Origin: JAGPDF01 sp052035735
GTDB lineage: Bacteria > Acidobacteriota > Thermoanaerobaculia > Multivoradales > JAGPDF01
DNA length: 64,000 nt
Direction: 5' to 3'
Assembly (NCBI GenBank): GCA_052035735.1
Contig: JBPOHI010000042.1
Coordinates: forward strand, 21,789 to 85,788
The notes beneath the pieces are model-generated. The model did not search any database. It was not told the origin of the DNA and saw only the letters and a list, made by a program, of their open reading frames with translations. Shown here in pieces: positions 8,340-17,870 of this stretch. The position numbers and the translations under genes were made by a program. The number at the start of each line of letters is the position of its first letter. Within the stretch, counting starts at the first letter, position 1.

Positions 8340-10018
8340 CGTGCCTCCCCCGGCGCCGGCCGCACGAAGAGGCGGATCGGCAGCGGGCGCCCGGCGGCCG
8401 CCACGATCTCGGCGGTCCGCTCCACGGTGTTCGCCACCAGCCATTCGATCACCGGCAGCGGCGTCGGGCCGCCGTAGAGATCGCCTCGGGTGGTGGTGAC
8501 GAAGGCGGCGTAACGCGGGTCTTCGACCAGTGCGAGCAGCTGCGCGGTGTCGCGCGGCTCGTAGGGCGTCGTCCAGTAGCGCCCGGTGCGAAACAGGTAG
8601 TACTGCAGCGCCGGCACCTCGGGGGCGAGAAAGGCCATGTCGCGCGGTTCCCTGCCGGCGAGGAGCGGCGCCACCGCCCGCGCCGCTTCGCGATAGCCCG
8701 TGCGATGCGCGAGGCACTCTCGCTGGACCGTCAGGGCGGAGCCGGTGACGGCTGCGAGCGCCGCGCCAGCGACCAGGACCGGAGCGAGAAGGCCGTTGCG
8801 GCTCCGCGCCAGTGCGAGTGCGACCGCGCCGCCAGCGAGGAAGAGTGCGGCGGCGGCGGCGAAGGCCGGCGTCGGGAAAAGCGGCGTCGCTCCGCGCTGC
8901 CAGAAGAGGACGCCGGCGCACGGGATGAGGGCGAGCAAGGCGGCGAGGCCGGGGCGGAGACGTTCGCGCCCGGCCAGTAGGCCGGCGGCGCCGATGCCGG
9001 CGAGCGCGGCGACCGCGGGCAGCAGCGGAAAGGAGTACTGGCGGAGTTTGACGCCCATGAAGGAGATCACCAGCAGCTCGGCGGCGAGTGTAACCCAGAG
9101 CGCCCGCTGGGGAAGCGCGGACTCCCGCCCGGCCGCCGGCACGTCGCGCGCGGCGAGACCGGCGGCAACCAGCGGCAGGACCATGAAGGTGCTCTGCAGC
9201 GTCGACCGCAGGTAGAAGCTCCAGGACTGATGCCAGTAGCCGGCGAACTCCTGGCCGCCTGCCCGCCCGAAGAGCGAGAAGATGAAGTACTGCTCGAACC
9301 AGTGATGCAGGGTCGCCGGCGACCAGACGGCGACCAGCAGGAGGTGGCTGCCGCCGACGGCGACGAAGGTGACGCCGGCGAGTGCCATCCTTCCCCAGGC
9401 CGCACCTTCGCCACGGCGTCGCCCGTCGGCGAGCAGGGCGACACCCACCGGGAGGATGAACAGCCCGACGAGCCACAGCTTCACGAGGAAGCCGCAGCCC
9501 CAGAAGAACCCGGCCAGGAGCGCCGCCGAGCTGCGGCGCTCCTCGAGCGCGCGCACCGCTGCCCACGCCCCGGCAAGGCCGAAGGCGGCGAGCAGCCCCT
9601 CGCCCATCACGACGCGAGACGCATAGACCAGCGGCGGCAACAGGAGCGTCGCGAGCGCCGCCGCCCAGGCCGCGAGGCGGCCATATCGCCGCGCGACCAG
9701 CAGGCCCACGAGCCAGGCGCAGACGGAGCCGGCCAACGCCGGCACACTCCTCAGCGCGAACTCGGTCGGACCCAGAACCGCCACCGGAGCCGCGAGCAGC
9801 AGAGGGAAGAGGAACGGCTTGTTGTCGGGGGACGACAGCGGGTCGCGGCCGAGGTTGAGCAGCTGGTCGAATCCACCCACCAGAAGATTCCGGGCGTAGG
9901 TGCCGTAGTAACCCTCGTCGCCGCCGACGAGATCTGGCTCACCGAGGGCGACGAGGCGCAGCGCGCCGGCGGCGAGCAGCAGGAGGGCGACCGCCACCCA
10001 CGACCGGCGAGCGCTCAC
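8336..10018 (-). CDS. GT39/ArnT-like membrane glycosyltransferase
   Basis: A 560-residue polytopic protein, probably GT-C fold. After TM1 it has the diagnostic acidic first periplasmic loop GGDEGYYGTYARNLL, then about ten further hydrophobic segments, and a soluble C-terminal region of about 130 residues. Such enzymes use polyprenyl-phosphate sugars as donors and glycosylate lipid or protein acceptors on the periplasmic side. That fits the polyprenyl-phosphate glycosyltransferase encoded downstream in the same operon. GTG start in a GTGA overlap with the upstream stop. Substrate unknown. Confidence 0.8.
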   Translation of the reverse strand: MSARRSWVAVALLLLAAGALRLVALGEPDLVGGDEGYYGTYARNLLVGGFDQLLNLGRDPLSSPDNKPFLFPLLLAAPVAVLGPTEFALRSVPALAGSVCAWLVGLLVARRYGRLAAWAAALATLLLPPLVYASRVVMGEGLLAAFGLAGAWAAVRALEERRSSAALLAGFFWGCGFLVKLWLVGLFILPVGVALLADGRRRGEGAAWGRMALAGVTFVAVGGSHLLLVAVWSPATLHHWFEQYFIFSLFGRAGGQEFAGYWHQSWSFYLRSTLQSTFMVLPLVAAGLAARDVPAAGRESALPQRALWVTLAAELLVISFMGVKLRQYSFPLLPAVAALAGIGAAGLLAGRERLRPGLAALLALIPCAGVLFWQRGATPLFPTPAFAAAAALFLAGGAVALALARSRNGLLAPVLVAGAALAAVTGSALTVQRECLAHRTGYREAARAVAPLLAGREPRDMAFLAPEVPALQYYLFRTGRYWTTPYEPRDTAQLLALVEDPRYAAFVTTTRGDLYGGPTPLPVIEWLVANTVERTAEIVAAAGRPLPIRLFVRPAPGEAR

Positions 10019-11439
10019 CGCGCCACTCCCGGCCGGCGGTAGAGGAACAGATTCCGGCCCAGGACCTGGGTGAGCTCGAAGTTGCGGGTCACCGCAGCCC
10101 GAACTGCGGGCGACCAGTTGGAGTAGACCGGGCGGGCCTCGGCGAGGTCGGCATCGGCGAGCACGATCTCGATCGCTCCGCCCTCGAGATCGGCGAGGAT
10201 CTGGCGTTCGTCGAGGCGTCCGGCGGCGGTGAGACAGGCGAAGATCGACGGATCGTTGAGGTAGGGCGTCGCGCCGGCGCGCAACGCACTGGTGATCTCC
10301 ATGGTGAGGACGGATCGTCCGGCGAGTATCGGCCGCAGTTCACTTTCGGCCTGCGCGCGCTCGCCGCGGCCGCGCAGCTCGAGCGCCACGCGCGGCGCCG
10401 CGACGAGCAGGCTCGCCGCGGCCAGCGCCAACGCCAGACCCAACCCGCGCAGCTCGCCGCTCGACCGTCTCCAGGCGAGCGCCAGGAGCGGCGGTGTCGC
10501 GAGCGCCGGCTCGACGAAGTAGTTGACGTTCGCGCCGACCTTGCCGACCGTGGCGATGGCGAGCGTGAGCGCGATCAGCGCGTAGAGCGACGCCAGCCGC
10601 TCCTCGGCTTCGCTGCTGGCGACGCCGGCGATCGCCAGCCCAGCCGCCACCATCAGCAGAGGCTGGCCGAGCGCGCTCTGGACCGCCTTGAACCAGCCGC
10701 CCAGCGAGAACGGATTGGCGCCGTTGAAGCCGAAGACGGCAGTGACGAAGCCGCCACCGGTCGCCCACTGCATGAAGGCGAGTCCCGAAAGGCCGAAGAT
10801 CAGCGCGGCGCCGGTCAGCACGAAGGTCTCGCGGCGCCGCCGCCAGACCCAGGCAAGGAAGAGAGCCGCCGGTGCGGCGAGCGCCGTCGGCTTGGTGAAC
10901 AGCGCGAGGACGAAGAGCAGGGCGGCGAGAGCCGGCGCAGTGCGGCCACCTCTCACCGCGACCGCCAAGCCGCAGATCGACAGACCGGCAGCGAGGGTAT
11001 CCACCCGATTCTGCGGTGCGAAGATCAACAGCGGCAGGTAGCTCAACGGCGCGAGCAGCCCGACGACCGCGGCGCCGCCGCCCGGGCCACTCAGGCGACG
11101 GGCGAGGAGAAAGCCGCCACCCAGTGCGAGCACCAGGCCGGCGAGCGATACCAGCCGGCCGGGCGCCAAGGAGGCCGGGGCACCGAACGCACCGAGGATC
11201 CGGCCGGCGAGCTCGTAGAAGACCGGGCCGTAGAGGTGGATCCGGTACGGCGGTGCGGCCCAGCCGCCGGGATCGAACGGCGACCGGTCTGCGGCGACGT
11301 CGAGCTGAGCCGACAGCACGACGCCCTCGACGTAGTCGCTGGGCAGGTCGCGACGTACCTGGTCGACCGCGTTCACCGCGAAGAGCAGCGCGCCCGCCGC
11401 GAGCGCCGCGACGACCGCCAGATGCAGCCCCCTTCTCAT
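10015..11439 (-). CDS. Polytopic membrane protein, GT-C-like glycosyltransferase
   Basis: 474 residues with about ten predicted membrane helices. The first loop (SDYVEGVVLSAQLDV, then IHLYGPVFYEL) has the acidic residue and Tyr-rich pattern typical of GT-C sugar transferases acting on polyprenyl-linked donors. The soluble C-terminus (about residues 365-474) includes NDPSIFACL and ends at LYRRPGVAR. No closer family can be named. ATGA overlap with the GT4 gene upstream; the GT39-like gene follows with a GTGA overlap, so translation of the three is probably coupled. A periplasmic side-branch transferase is the best inference. Confidence 0.6.
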   Translation of the reverse strand: MRRGLHLAVVAALAAGALLFAVNAVDQVRRDLPSDYVEGVVLSAQLDVAADRSPFDPGGWAAPPYRIHLYGPVFYELAGRILGAFGAPASLAPGRLVSLAGLVLALGGGFLLARRLSGPGGGAAVVGLLAPLSYLPLLIFAPQNRVDTLAAGLSICGLAVAVRGGRTAPALAALLFVLALFTKPTALAAPAALFLAWVWRRRRETFVLTGAALIFGLSGLAFMQWATGGGFVTAVFGFNGANPFSLGGWFKAVQSALGQPLLMVAAGLAIAGVASSEAEERLASLYALIALTLAIATVGKVGANVNYFVEPALATPPLLALAWRRSSGELRGLGLALALAAASLLVAAPRVALELRGRGERAQAESELRPILAGRSVLTMEITSALRAGATPYLNDPSIFACLTAAGRLDERQILADLEGGAIEIVLADADLAEARPVYSNWSPAVRAAVTRNFELTQVLGRNLFLYRRPGVAR

Positions 11440-12668
11440 CCGCGCCTCCCTGGCACGCCGGCGATTTCGCGGTAGAGCTCCTCGAGATGCGCGGCGATCG
11501 CACTCCAGGCGTAGTGAACCTCGACTTCGGCGCGGCCCGCCTCGGCGAGCTCGCGCCGCTTCGCCGGGTCGCGCAACAGGCGGCCGACCGCGAGGGCGAG
11601 CTCCGCCGGAGCTCCCGGCGTGACCAGCACTCCCGTGCGTTCCGGCGACACCAGCTCGGCCAGACCTCCGACGCGCGAAGCGACGACTGCGAGACCGCAC
11701 GCCCAGGCTTCGAGCACCACGATGCCGAACGGCTCGTGGCGCGAGGGCAGCACGAAGAGGTCGGCGGCGCGATAGAGATCCGCCAGCTCGGAGCTCTCCG
11801 GCGTCACCGGACCGAGCAGATGCAACCGGTCGGCGACGCCGAGCAGATGCGCGCGCGCCACGATGTCGGCGTCGTAGCCCGGCACGGTGACCGGACCGGC
11901 GAGCGCTGCATGCACGCCGGGCAGCACCGCCAGCAGGTCGGCGATCGCCAGCTGGTCCTTCTGCGGGTCGACGCGCGCCACGGTGAGCAGCAGCGGCTCC
12001 GCGGCGTGCAATCCGAGCCGCGCCCGGCCGCGCGCGCGATCGCCGCTCGCAAAGCGCGTCGCGTCGACGCCGTTCGCCAGGCGCTCAATGCGCGTCCCCG
12101 GCAACGCCGCTGCCGCGCGGACACGCTCGGTCTCCGAAAGGACCAGCACGAGATCGGCGTCGCGCAGGAAGCCGCGGCTGCCGAGAAGCGCCGCCGGGAC
12201 CTTGCCCCAGTCGAGCGTCCGCCGCGCCGGCGCCGCCATCTCGCGGAGCTCTGCCTCGGGAACGTCGAAGGCGCCGCCGTGCAGCTGGACGACGTAAGGA
12301 ACTCCCAGGCGGCGCGCCGCGAAGCGCACCTGCCCGGCCAGACGCTGCATGGTGTGACAGTGCAGGATGTCCGGTTCAGGCGCCGCGAGCATCGCCCGCA
12401 GCAGCCCCGGCGAGAGGGGATTGCCCCCCTTGGCGTCGAGCGCCCGCCGTCCGGCGCGCGAAAGCGGGAAACGGCCGTAGGTGTAGCCGAAGCGGCGCAC
12501 CGGCACGCCGAGCACCTCGTCGCGGCCCGGGCGCGAGAAGGCCGCCGTGGCGAGCAGCTCCGCGTCGTGCCCGGCGGCACGCTGCGCGCGGGCGAGCGCC
12601 GTCACCACCGCTTCGGTGCCGCCCCAGGCGGTCGGAGTGAAGCGGCGGGCGACATGGAGGATCCTCAC
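11436..12668 (-). CDS. Family 4 glycosyltransferase (GT-B fold)
   Basis: 410 residues. GTG at 12668 gives the proper GT4 start (RILHVARRFTPTAWGGTEAVV), and this codon overlaps the flippase stop (GTGA). The N-terminal Rossmann domain has HCHTMQRLAGQVR. The C-terminal domain has LLTVARVDPQKD, GPVTPESSELADLYRAADLFVLPSRHEPFG and VVLEAWACGLAVVAS, the E-x7-E donor-site motif of retaining GT4 enzymes. Cytoplasmic; it extends the lipid-linked repeat unit. Donor sugar not predictable. Confidence 0.9.
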   Translation of the reverse strand: MRILHVARRFTPTAWGGTEAVVTALARAQRAAGHDAELLATAAFSRPGRDEVLGVPVRRFGYTYGRFPLSRAGRRALDAKGGNPLSPGLLRAMLAAPEPDILHCHTMQRLAGQVRFAARRLGVPYVVQLHGGAFDVPEAELREMAAPARRTLDWGKVPAALLGSRGFLRDADLVLVLSETERVRAAAALPGTRIERLANGVDATRFASGDRARGRARLGLHAAEPLLLTVARVDPQKDQLAIADLLAVLPGVHAALAGPVTVPGYDADIVARAHLLGVADRLHLLGPVTPESSELADLYRAADLFVLPSRHEPFGIVVLEAWACGLAVVASRVGGLAELVSPERTGVLVTPGAPAELALAVGRLLRDPAKRRELAEAGRAEVEVHYAWSAIAAHLEELYREIAGVPGRRG

Positions 12669-14221
12669 CGCGCCACTCCCAAAGCGAGGAGCACCCATCG
12701 CCGGCCCGGATAGGCGGTCGTGCGCAGGCGGTAGCGCTCTTCGGTGCCGAGCACGCCGGAAAGGCGAACGCCGAGCACCATCAGCGGCAGCGCCGCCAGC
12801 ACGCCGACAGCGAGCCCCCAACCGCCCGGCAGCCAGGGTCGCGCCAGCGCCGGCAAGACCCCCAGACCCAGCCCCGCGGCGAGCCGCAGGATCCAGCGCC
12901 AGGGGAACTCCAGCGGCCCGGTCTGGCGGACGGCGTAGCGCAGGGTGAGCGGCGTCACCAGCAGGAAGGTCAACACCACGGCGGCGACCGCGCCGGCGAC
13001 CTGGAAGCGCGGGATGAGCAGAAAGTCGAGCAGCAGGTTGACGCCGACCTGTGCCAGGCCAAAGCGCAGCGTCCGGTGCGAGCGCTCGGTGACGTTGAGT
13101 GCCGCTCCCACCGGCAGCGAGACGAACGGCAGCAGGTGCACCAGGGAGAAGACGCGGGCGAGATCGCCCGCCGGCGCCATCGCCTCGCCGTAGAGCAGGA
13201 CGACCGCACGGTCCGCCCAGGCGGCGCCGAGCAGCGCGAACGGCAGGGTCACCGCAGCGAGCAATTTGTAGTACCAGCCGACGAGAGAGGCGAGCCGGCT
13301 GGGATCGCGGTGCACGGTCGAGGTCATCGCCGCAAGCACGACGGCATAGAGCGACAACGGCACGAGCTCGAGCCCGAGCTGCGGCAGAGAGTAGGCGAGA
13401 TCGTAGAAGCCGACGACCGCCGGCGAGGCGACCGCGGCGAGGAAGTAGATCTCGGACTGGCGTTGGACGACCAGGTTGACCAGACTCGAGCCCATCTGCG
13501 AGCCGGCGTAGGCACCCAGCCGTCGCCCGGCGATCCCCTCCGAAGTGCGCTGCGGAACGGCGGCGAGCGCGCGACCGAGCGACGGCACGAGGAGACCGAC
13601 CGCCGCGAGGAGTGCCAGGCTCTGCGCCGCCAGCACCGCTCCCGCCCCGCCGCCGGCACTGAGCCAGACGGCCGTGAGCGCCAGCCAGCCGACTCCAGTC
13701 ACCGTCGTGGCGATGGCGAGAATCCGCGCCCGTCCGAGGGCGAAGTGGATCTGGTACAGCGTCTCCTTGAAGGCGAAGGCGGCGGCGAACAGGCAGACCG
13801 CCGGCAGGAGCGGCAGGAGTGCGGGCGTGAACAGACGCTCGAAGAGCGGCGCGAGCAGCAGCAGGAGCGCGCTCGCAGCCGCCCACAAGGCGAGCTGCAG
13901 GAGCAGCACGGTGCGCAGCAGGCGGCGCACACCCGCCTGTGCCCCCAGCGCTTCGAGCTCGGGCACGAAGCGCAGCAGGGCGCGGTCGAGACCGGCGGAG
14001 ACGAGCAGCACGCCGAACGCACCGAGGTTTCTGGCGAGCGACCAGACGCCGAAGGCATCCTTGCCCAGCATCCGCGCGGCGAGGACGGAGACACCGAGCG
14101 TGCCGGCCAGCGTCGCGACCTTGGCGAGCACCGACCAGACCGCCTGTCCGGCGACGCGCTGCGATGCCGAAGGCCCGGCCACGGGAGGCGCCAGCGTGCC
14201 GGCTATCGCGTCGTCGCCCAA
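12665..14221 (-). CDS. Wzx-like polysaccharide flippase (MATE/MOP superfamily)
   Basis: 518 residues with 12-14 hydrophobic segments in the Polysacc_synt/MurJ-like arrangement. The N-terminus has the typical pattern SVLAKVATLAGTLGVSVLAARMLGKDAFGVWSL in pieces (amphipathic start, then A-R-x-L-G-x-x-x-F-G). It should flip the undecaprenyl-linked repeat unit to the periplasm for polymerisation. The TTG at 14221 overlaps the upstream gene by 19 bases; a slightly later start cannot be excluded. Together with the Wzc/Wza-like and ligase/polymerase-like proteins it indicates a Wzx/Wzy-dependent pathway. Confidence 0.88.
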   Translation of the reverse strand: MGDDAIAGTLAPPVAGPSASQRVAGQAVWSVLAKVATLAGTLGVSVLAARMLGKDAFGVWSLARNLGAFGVLLVSAGLDRALLRFVPELEALGAQAGVRRLLRTVLLLQLALWAAASALLLLLAPLFERLFTPALLPLLPAVCLFAAAFAFKETLYQIHFALGRARILAIATTVTGVGWLALTAVWLSAGGGAGAVLAAQSLALLAAVGLLVPSLGRALAAVPQRTSEGIAGRRLGAYAGSQMGSSLVNLVVQRQSEIYFLAAVASPAVVGFYDLAYSLPQLGLELVPLSLYAVVLAAMTSTVHRDPSRLASLVGWYYKLLAAVTLPFALLGAAWADRAVVLLYGEAMAPAGDLARVFSLVHLLPFVSLPVGAALNVTERSHRTLRFGLAQVGVNLLLDFLLIPRFQVAGAVAAVVLTFLLVTPLTLRYAVRQTGPLEFPWRWILRLAAGLGLGVLPALARPWLPGGWGLAVGVLAALPLMVLGVRLSGVLGTEERYRLRTTAYPGRRWVLLALGVAR

Positions 14222-15357
14222 GCTGCCATCTCGCGCATCAGGCCGTGGAAGTCGAGAATGGAACGGGTCGCGGTCGCCGGCTCGAACGACGCGAGCAGGG
14301 TCGCGTCAGCGTCGGGATGCTCCGGGCGATAGCCGTGCATGCCGGCCGGGGCCACTCTCCCCATGTGCGATGGATTGAGCAGCACTCCCGGTTCGAGAGC
14401 GTAGATGCCCTGGCCGAACTTGCCGTCCGGCCAGAAAGTGCCGTAAGCCTCGAGCTCCTCGCGCCGCACCCAGCGCGCCTCTGGACCATCGGGGAGAGCC
14501 TGGCGGATCGCCTGCTCGGCTTCGGGCCGGAAGAACCAGAAGCGCATCATCGTCGAGTCGTGTACCGCGGCGTAGTCGACGCCGAACTCGAGGCCGAGGG
14601 CTTCGACCCGCGGCATCCAGTCGACGACGGTGTGAATCGTCGTCATGCCGTGATCCGAGATGAGGGCGAACCGGACCTCGTCGTAGCGCGCGCTCGCGGC
14701 AGAGAGGAGCTTCTCGATCTCGCTCTCGTACCAGCGCAGCTTCTCGTCGACGCGCGGCGAGTCCTTGGTCGTACCGTGCATCAGGCCGTCGAGATCGGCG
14801 CTGTAGAGAAACGCGAAGCGCGGCTCGCCGGTGGCGACAGCGGAGGCGAGCGCGGCGACGTTCTCGCTTTCCGATCGCCGCCAGTTCGAGACATGGTGCG
14901 GCACGCCGGAGCTCGCCAGCTGATCGAAGATCGAATCGCCGCGGTTGATACCGCCGGGCCGGAAGATGTCCTTCTTCTCGGCGTAGTCGAAGAGCGGCAA
15001 CGCTTCGAACGGCAGGTTGTAGATCTGAAAGTAGCCGTCGAAGCCGTACGCCGCCGCGATCGCCTTGGAGAGGTAGCGCCGCACGCGCCCGCGGTCGAAC
15101 AGCGAGCGGGGCAGGAAGCGTAGCAGCCGCAGGACCTTGAACGGGCTGGTCGACGGCGAGTAGAAGAAGCTCGACCAGTGGTCGTTGCGATCGGGGGGGC
15201 GGCCGGTGAGAATCGCCGGCACGCAGGCGGACGAGAAGCCGAAGATCGACGGTACCCGCCTGCGACAGGCGAGATTCGCCAGAAACCAGGGGCGCGTGCG
15301 CACCACCTCCCAGCCGCAGGCATCCACGAACATGACGATCGCCATCCGGCTAGGCAT
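14203..15357 (-). CDS. Alkaline phosphatase superfamily protein (phosphodiesterase/nucleotide pyrophosphatase-like)
   Basis: First gene of the minus-strand exopolysaccharide operon, 384 residues. Metal-site motifs of the superfamily are visible: MFVDACGWEV (first Asp), the nucleophile region SIFGFSSACVPAILTGR, SADLDGLMHG, and ALISDHGMTTIH (Asp-His). There is no signal peptide, so a cytoplasmic enzyme is suggested; it could hydrolyse or transfer a phospho-group such as phosphoglycerol or phosphoethanolamine. The ATG at 15357 was chosen over a GTG at 15384 because an AGGAAGGGG ribosome-binding site lies about 8 bases upstream. The substrate is unknown. Confidence 0.75.
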   Translation of the reverse strand: MPSRMAIVMFVDACGWEVVRTRPWFLANLACRRRVPSIFGFSSACVPAILTGRPPDRNDHWSSFFYSPSTSPFKVLRLLRFLPRSLFDRGRVRRYLSKAIAAAYGFDGYFQIYNLPFEALPLFDYAEKKDIFRPGGINRGDSIFDQLASSGVPHHVSNWRRSESENVAALASAVATGEPRFAFLYSADLDGLMHGTTKDSPRVDEKLRWYESEIEKLLSAASARYDEVRFALISDHGMTTIHTVVDWMPRVEALGLEFGVDYAAVHDSTMMRFWFFRPEAEQAIRQALPDGPEARWVRREELEAYGTFWPDGKFGQGIYALEPGVLLNPSHMGRVAPAGMHGYRPEHPDADATLLASFEPATATRSILDFHGLMREMAAWATTR

Positions 15358-15439
15358 GCCTCGCCCCTTCCTCACCTGCAACACAAGTATGCGCGCACGA
15401 ACCCGATCCCGGTAGCGTCCGAAGGGTGGGACCCTGGCC

Positions 15440-15445
15440 TATACT
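15440..15445 (+). promoter_or_regulatory. Candidate -10 element for the plus-strand exopolysaccharide operon
   Basis: TATACT lies in the 100-base divergent intergenic region (15358-15457), 12 bases before the ATG of the first plus-strand GT4. A start about 7 bases downstream would leave only a 5-6 base leader. No good -35 is visible at 16-18 bases upstream, so an activator or an alternative sigma factor may be needed. Confidence 0.4.
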
Positions 15446-15457
15446 GCCGGGTGGCCG

Positions 15458-16684
15458 ATGCGAGTCCTCTTGGTCAACGAGAAGGGCTGGTACTACGGCG
15501 GCGTCGAACAGCTCGTCGACGACACCGCCGCCGGTCTTGCTGCGCGCGGCCACGATGTCCACCTGCTGTCGAGCGAAGCCCCGGCGATCGGCCGGTCACC
15601 TCTCGCGGCGCCATTTGCCTCGCGCCACCGCCTCGAACTGGGCGGCGCTGAGGGAACCTGGGGCCGGCAGCTGGCGCGGGCGCTCGAGACGGCTGACCCG
15701 GAGGTCGTCTACCTGCACCGCTGGAGCCACGCTGCGAGCCTCGAACGTATGCTCGCCGGCCGCCGCGCCCTGCGCTACGTCCACGATCACGACCTCTATT
15801 GCCCGCGCCGCCACAAGTACTTCCCGCTGAGCACGCGAATCTGCCGGCACCCGATGGGCTGGCGCTGCATCGCCCACGGTTGCCTCGTCTCGCCCGCCGG
15901 ACCCGTACCCGGCCTGCCAGGCTGGATCGATCTCCGCGCCCGCGCGGCCGAGCTCGCCCAGGCGCGCGAACTTCCGCGGCTCGCCGCGGGTTCGCGCTGG
16001 ATGGTCGACATGCTGGTGCGCAGCGGTTTCGACGCCGCGCAGGTCGCCCGGCTCGCGCCGGTGCCGGCGGGCCTCGAACGCGAACCGCTGCCACCCGCTG
16101 GCGAGCCCATCCTGCTCTACGTCGGTCAGATCATCCGCGGCAAGGGCGTCGACCTGCTGCTGCGCGCGCTCGCCGAGGTGCGGTCGGAGTTCCGGGCACT
16201 CATCGTCGGTACCGGAAACCACTTGAACGAGTGCGTCTCCTTGACGCGCGAACTCGGGCTCGCCGGACGCGTGAGCTTCGTCGGCTGGGTACCGCACGAC
16301 TCCCTCGCGAGCTACTACGCCCGGGCGCGGGTCGTCGCCGTGCCGTCGCGCTGGCCCGAACCCTTCGGAATGGTCGGACTCGAAGCGATGTGGGCGAGCC
16401 GCGCTGTGGTCGGCTTCGCGGTCGGCGGAATTCCCGACTGGCTGGCCGACGGCGAAACCGGGATCCTCGCGCCGGAGGCCGACTGGCAGGCGCTCGGCCA
16501 TGCCATCGACGAGCTGTTCGCCGAGCCTTCGCTCGCCGCTCGCATGGGCCGGGCCGGACACGAGCGGGCGCGCACAGCGTTCCGTTTCGAGGACTATCTG
16601 GCGCGCAGCGAAGAGCTGCTGGCGGCCGCCGCCGCACGGGTCCAATTCGCCCCGCAGGAAGGAGAGCGCGATGCCGGGGACTGA
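15458..16684 (+). CDS. Family 4 glycosyltransferase
   Basis: First gene of the divergent plus-strand operon, 408 residues, GT-B fold. It starts MRVLLVNEKGWYYGGVEQLV, typical of GT4 enzymes. A Cys/His-rich segment (HDHDLYCPRRHKYF, ICRHPMGWRCIAHGC) in the N-terminal half is seen in a subset of capsular GT4 proteins. The C-terminal half has LLYVGQIIRGKGVDLLLRAL and EPFGMVGLEAMWASRAVVGF with the donor-site Glu pair. Its end overlaps the next gene by 14 bases. Cytoplasmic; acts on the lipid-linked intermediate. Sugar specificity unknown. Confidence 0.9.
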   Translation: MRVLLVNEKGWYYGGVEQLVDDTAAGLAARGHDVHLLSSEAPAIGRSPLAAPFASRHRLELGGAEGTWGRQLARALETADPEVVYLHRWSHAASLERMLAGRRALRYVHDHDLYCPRRHKYFPLSTRICRHPMGWRCIAHGCLVSPAGPVPGLPGWIDLRARAAELAQARELPRLAAGSRWMVDMLVRSGFDAAQVARLAPVPAGLEREPLPPAGEPILLYVGQIIRGKGVDLLLRALAEVRSEFRALIVGTGNHLNECVSLTRELGLAGRVSFVGWVPHDSLASYYARARVVAVPSRWPEPFGMVGLEAMWASRAVVGFAVGGIPDWLADGETGILAPEADWQALGHAIDELFAEPSLAARMGRAGHERARTAFRFEDYLARSEELLAAAAARVQFAPQEGERDAGD

Positions 16685-17870
16685 GACCGCCGTCGCCGTC
16701 TCGCTTTTCGCCAACGATCGCGGCACGTCGGGGATCGGCCGGTATCTGAAGTCGGTCGTGCCGTGCCTGGTCGAGGCGATGCCGGAGGCTGCCTTCCACC
16801 TCTTCGCCGCGCGCACCGACCTGCCGGTCTTCGACGGCTGCTTCGAGCGCTTCGGGTCGCGCGTGACCTGGCATGCCAGCAGCACCTTCTGGAATCGTCC
16901 GCCACCCTCTCTCTTCTGGCACGCCGCGTGGTGGGACAAAGCGGCGCGGCGCGCCGGCGCCGATGCGCTCTACCTGCCGGCCGGAAATCGCCGTCTGGCG
17001 CCGTTCGCCCGCCTGCCCTCCGTGGCAGTGGTGCACGATCTCTCCTGGCTGCACATGCAGGGCAAGTACGACCCGCTCCGCGAGCTCTACCTGCGCCGTC
17101 TCCTTCCCTGGATGATCCGCCGTTCGACGCGCGTCATCGCCATCTCGCGATCGACCGAGGACGATCTCGTCCGGCTCGCCCACTGCCCTCCGCAGCGGAT
17201 CGTTCGCATCGCCAACGGCTTCGACGCCACCGCCTTCCATCCCCGGGACACCGCGGCGAGCCGCGGCGAGTTGCAGCGCGACGGCGTCCGCCTGCCGGAG
17301 CACTTTCTGCTCTACGTTTCGCGACTCGAACATCCGGGAAAGAACCACGTCAACCTGCTCGCGGCCTACCGCCGCCTGCTCGACCGGCGGCCCGGTCTCG
17401 CCGAGCATCTCGTCTTCGCCGGCGGTCGATGGAACGGCGCCGAGGCGGTCGACGCCGCGATCCGCGACCTCGGGCTCGGCGACCGCGTGCACTGCTTAGG
17501 CTTCGTCGCCGATCGCCATCTGCCGATGCTCTACGCCACCGCCACGGCGCTCGTCTTCCCCTCGCTGTTCGAGGGCTTCGGCCTGCCGGTCATCGAGGCG
17601 CAGGCCTGCGGCCTGGCGGTGGCGGGCGCCGACTGCTCTTCGATTCCTGAGGTGATGGGCGGCGCCGGCCTGCTCTTCGACCCCCTCGATCCCGAGTCGA
17701 TCGCCGAGGCCATCGCGACCCTGGTCGATCATCCGGACCGCCGGGCGGAGCTCGCTCGGCGCGGCATCGAGAACGCGCGAAGTTACACTTGGGAAGCGAC
17801 CGCAGCGGCCACCGCCCGGCTGCTGCGCGAGGTCATCGATGCACGACGAGCCCACACCGACCGCGCTTGA
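16671..17870 (+). CDS. Family 4 glycosyltransferase (mannosyltransferase-like)
   Basis: 399 residues. The ATG is preceded by a strong AGGAAGGAG site 7 bases upstream, inside the end of the previous gene. Motifs: GTSGIGRYLKSVV (N-terminal donor loop), VAVVHDLSWLHMQ, VIAISRSTEDDL, LLYVSRLEHPGKNH, and LVFPSLFEGFGLPVIEAQACGLAVAGAD with E-x7-E. The pattern is close to WbaZ/MtfA-like mannosyltransferases of the GT4 family, but the substrate is not certain. The stop lies 32 bases inside the next gene. Confidence 0.9.
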   Translation: MPGTETAVAVSLFANDRGTSGIGRYLKSVVPCLVEAMPEAAFHLFAARTDLPVFDGCFERFGSRVTWHASSTFWNRPPPSLFWHAAWWDKAARRAGADALYLPAGNRRLAPFARLPSVAVVHDLSWLHMQGKYDPLRELYLRRLLPWMIRRSTRVIAISRSTEDDLVRLAHCPPQRIVRIANGFDATAFHPRDTAASRGELQRDGVRLPEHFLLYVSRLEHPGKNHVNLLAAYRRLLDRRPGLAEHLVFAGGRWNGAEAVDAAIRDLGLGDRVHCLGFVADRHLPMLYATATALVFPSLFEGFGLPVIEAQACGLAVAGADCSSIPEVMGGAGLLFDPLDPESIAEAIATLVDHPDRRAELARRGIENARSYTWEATAAATARLLREVIDARRAHTDRA

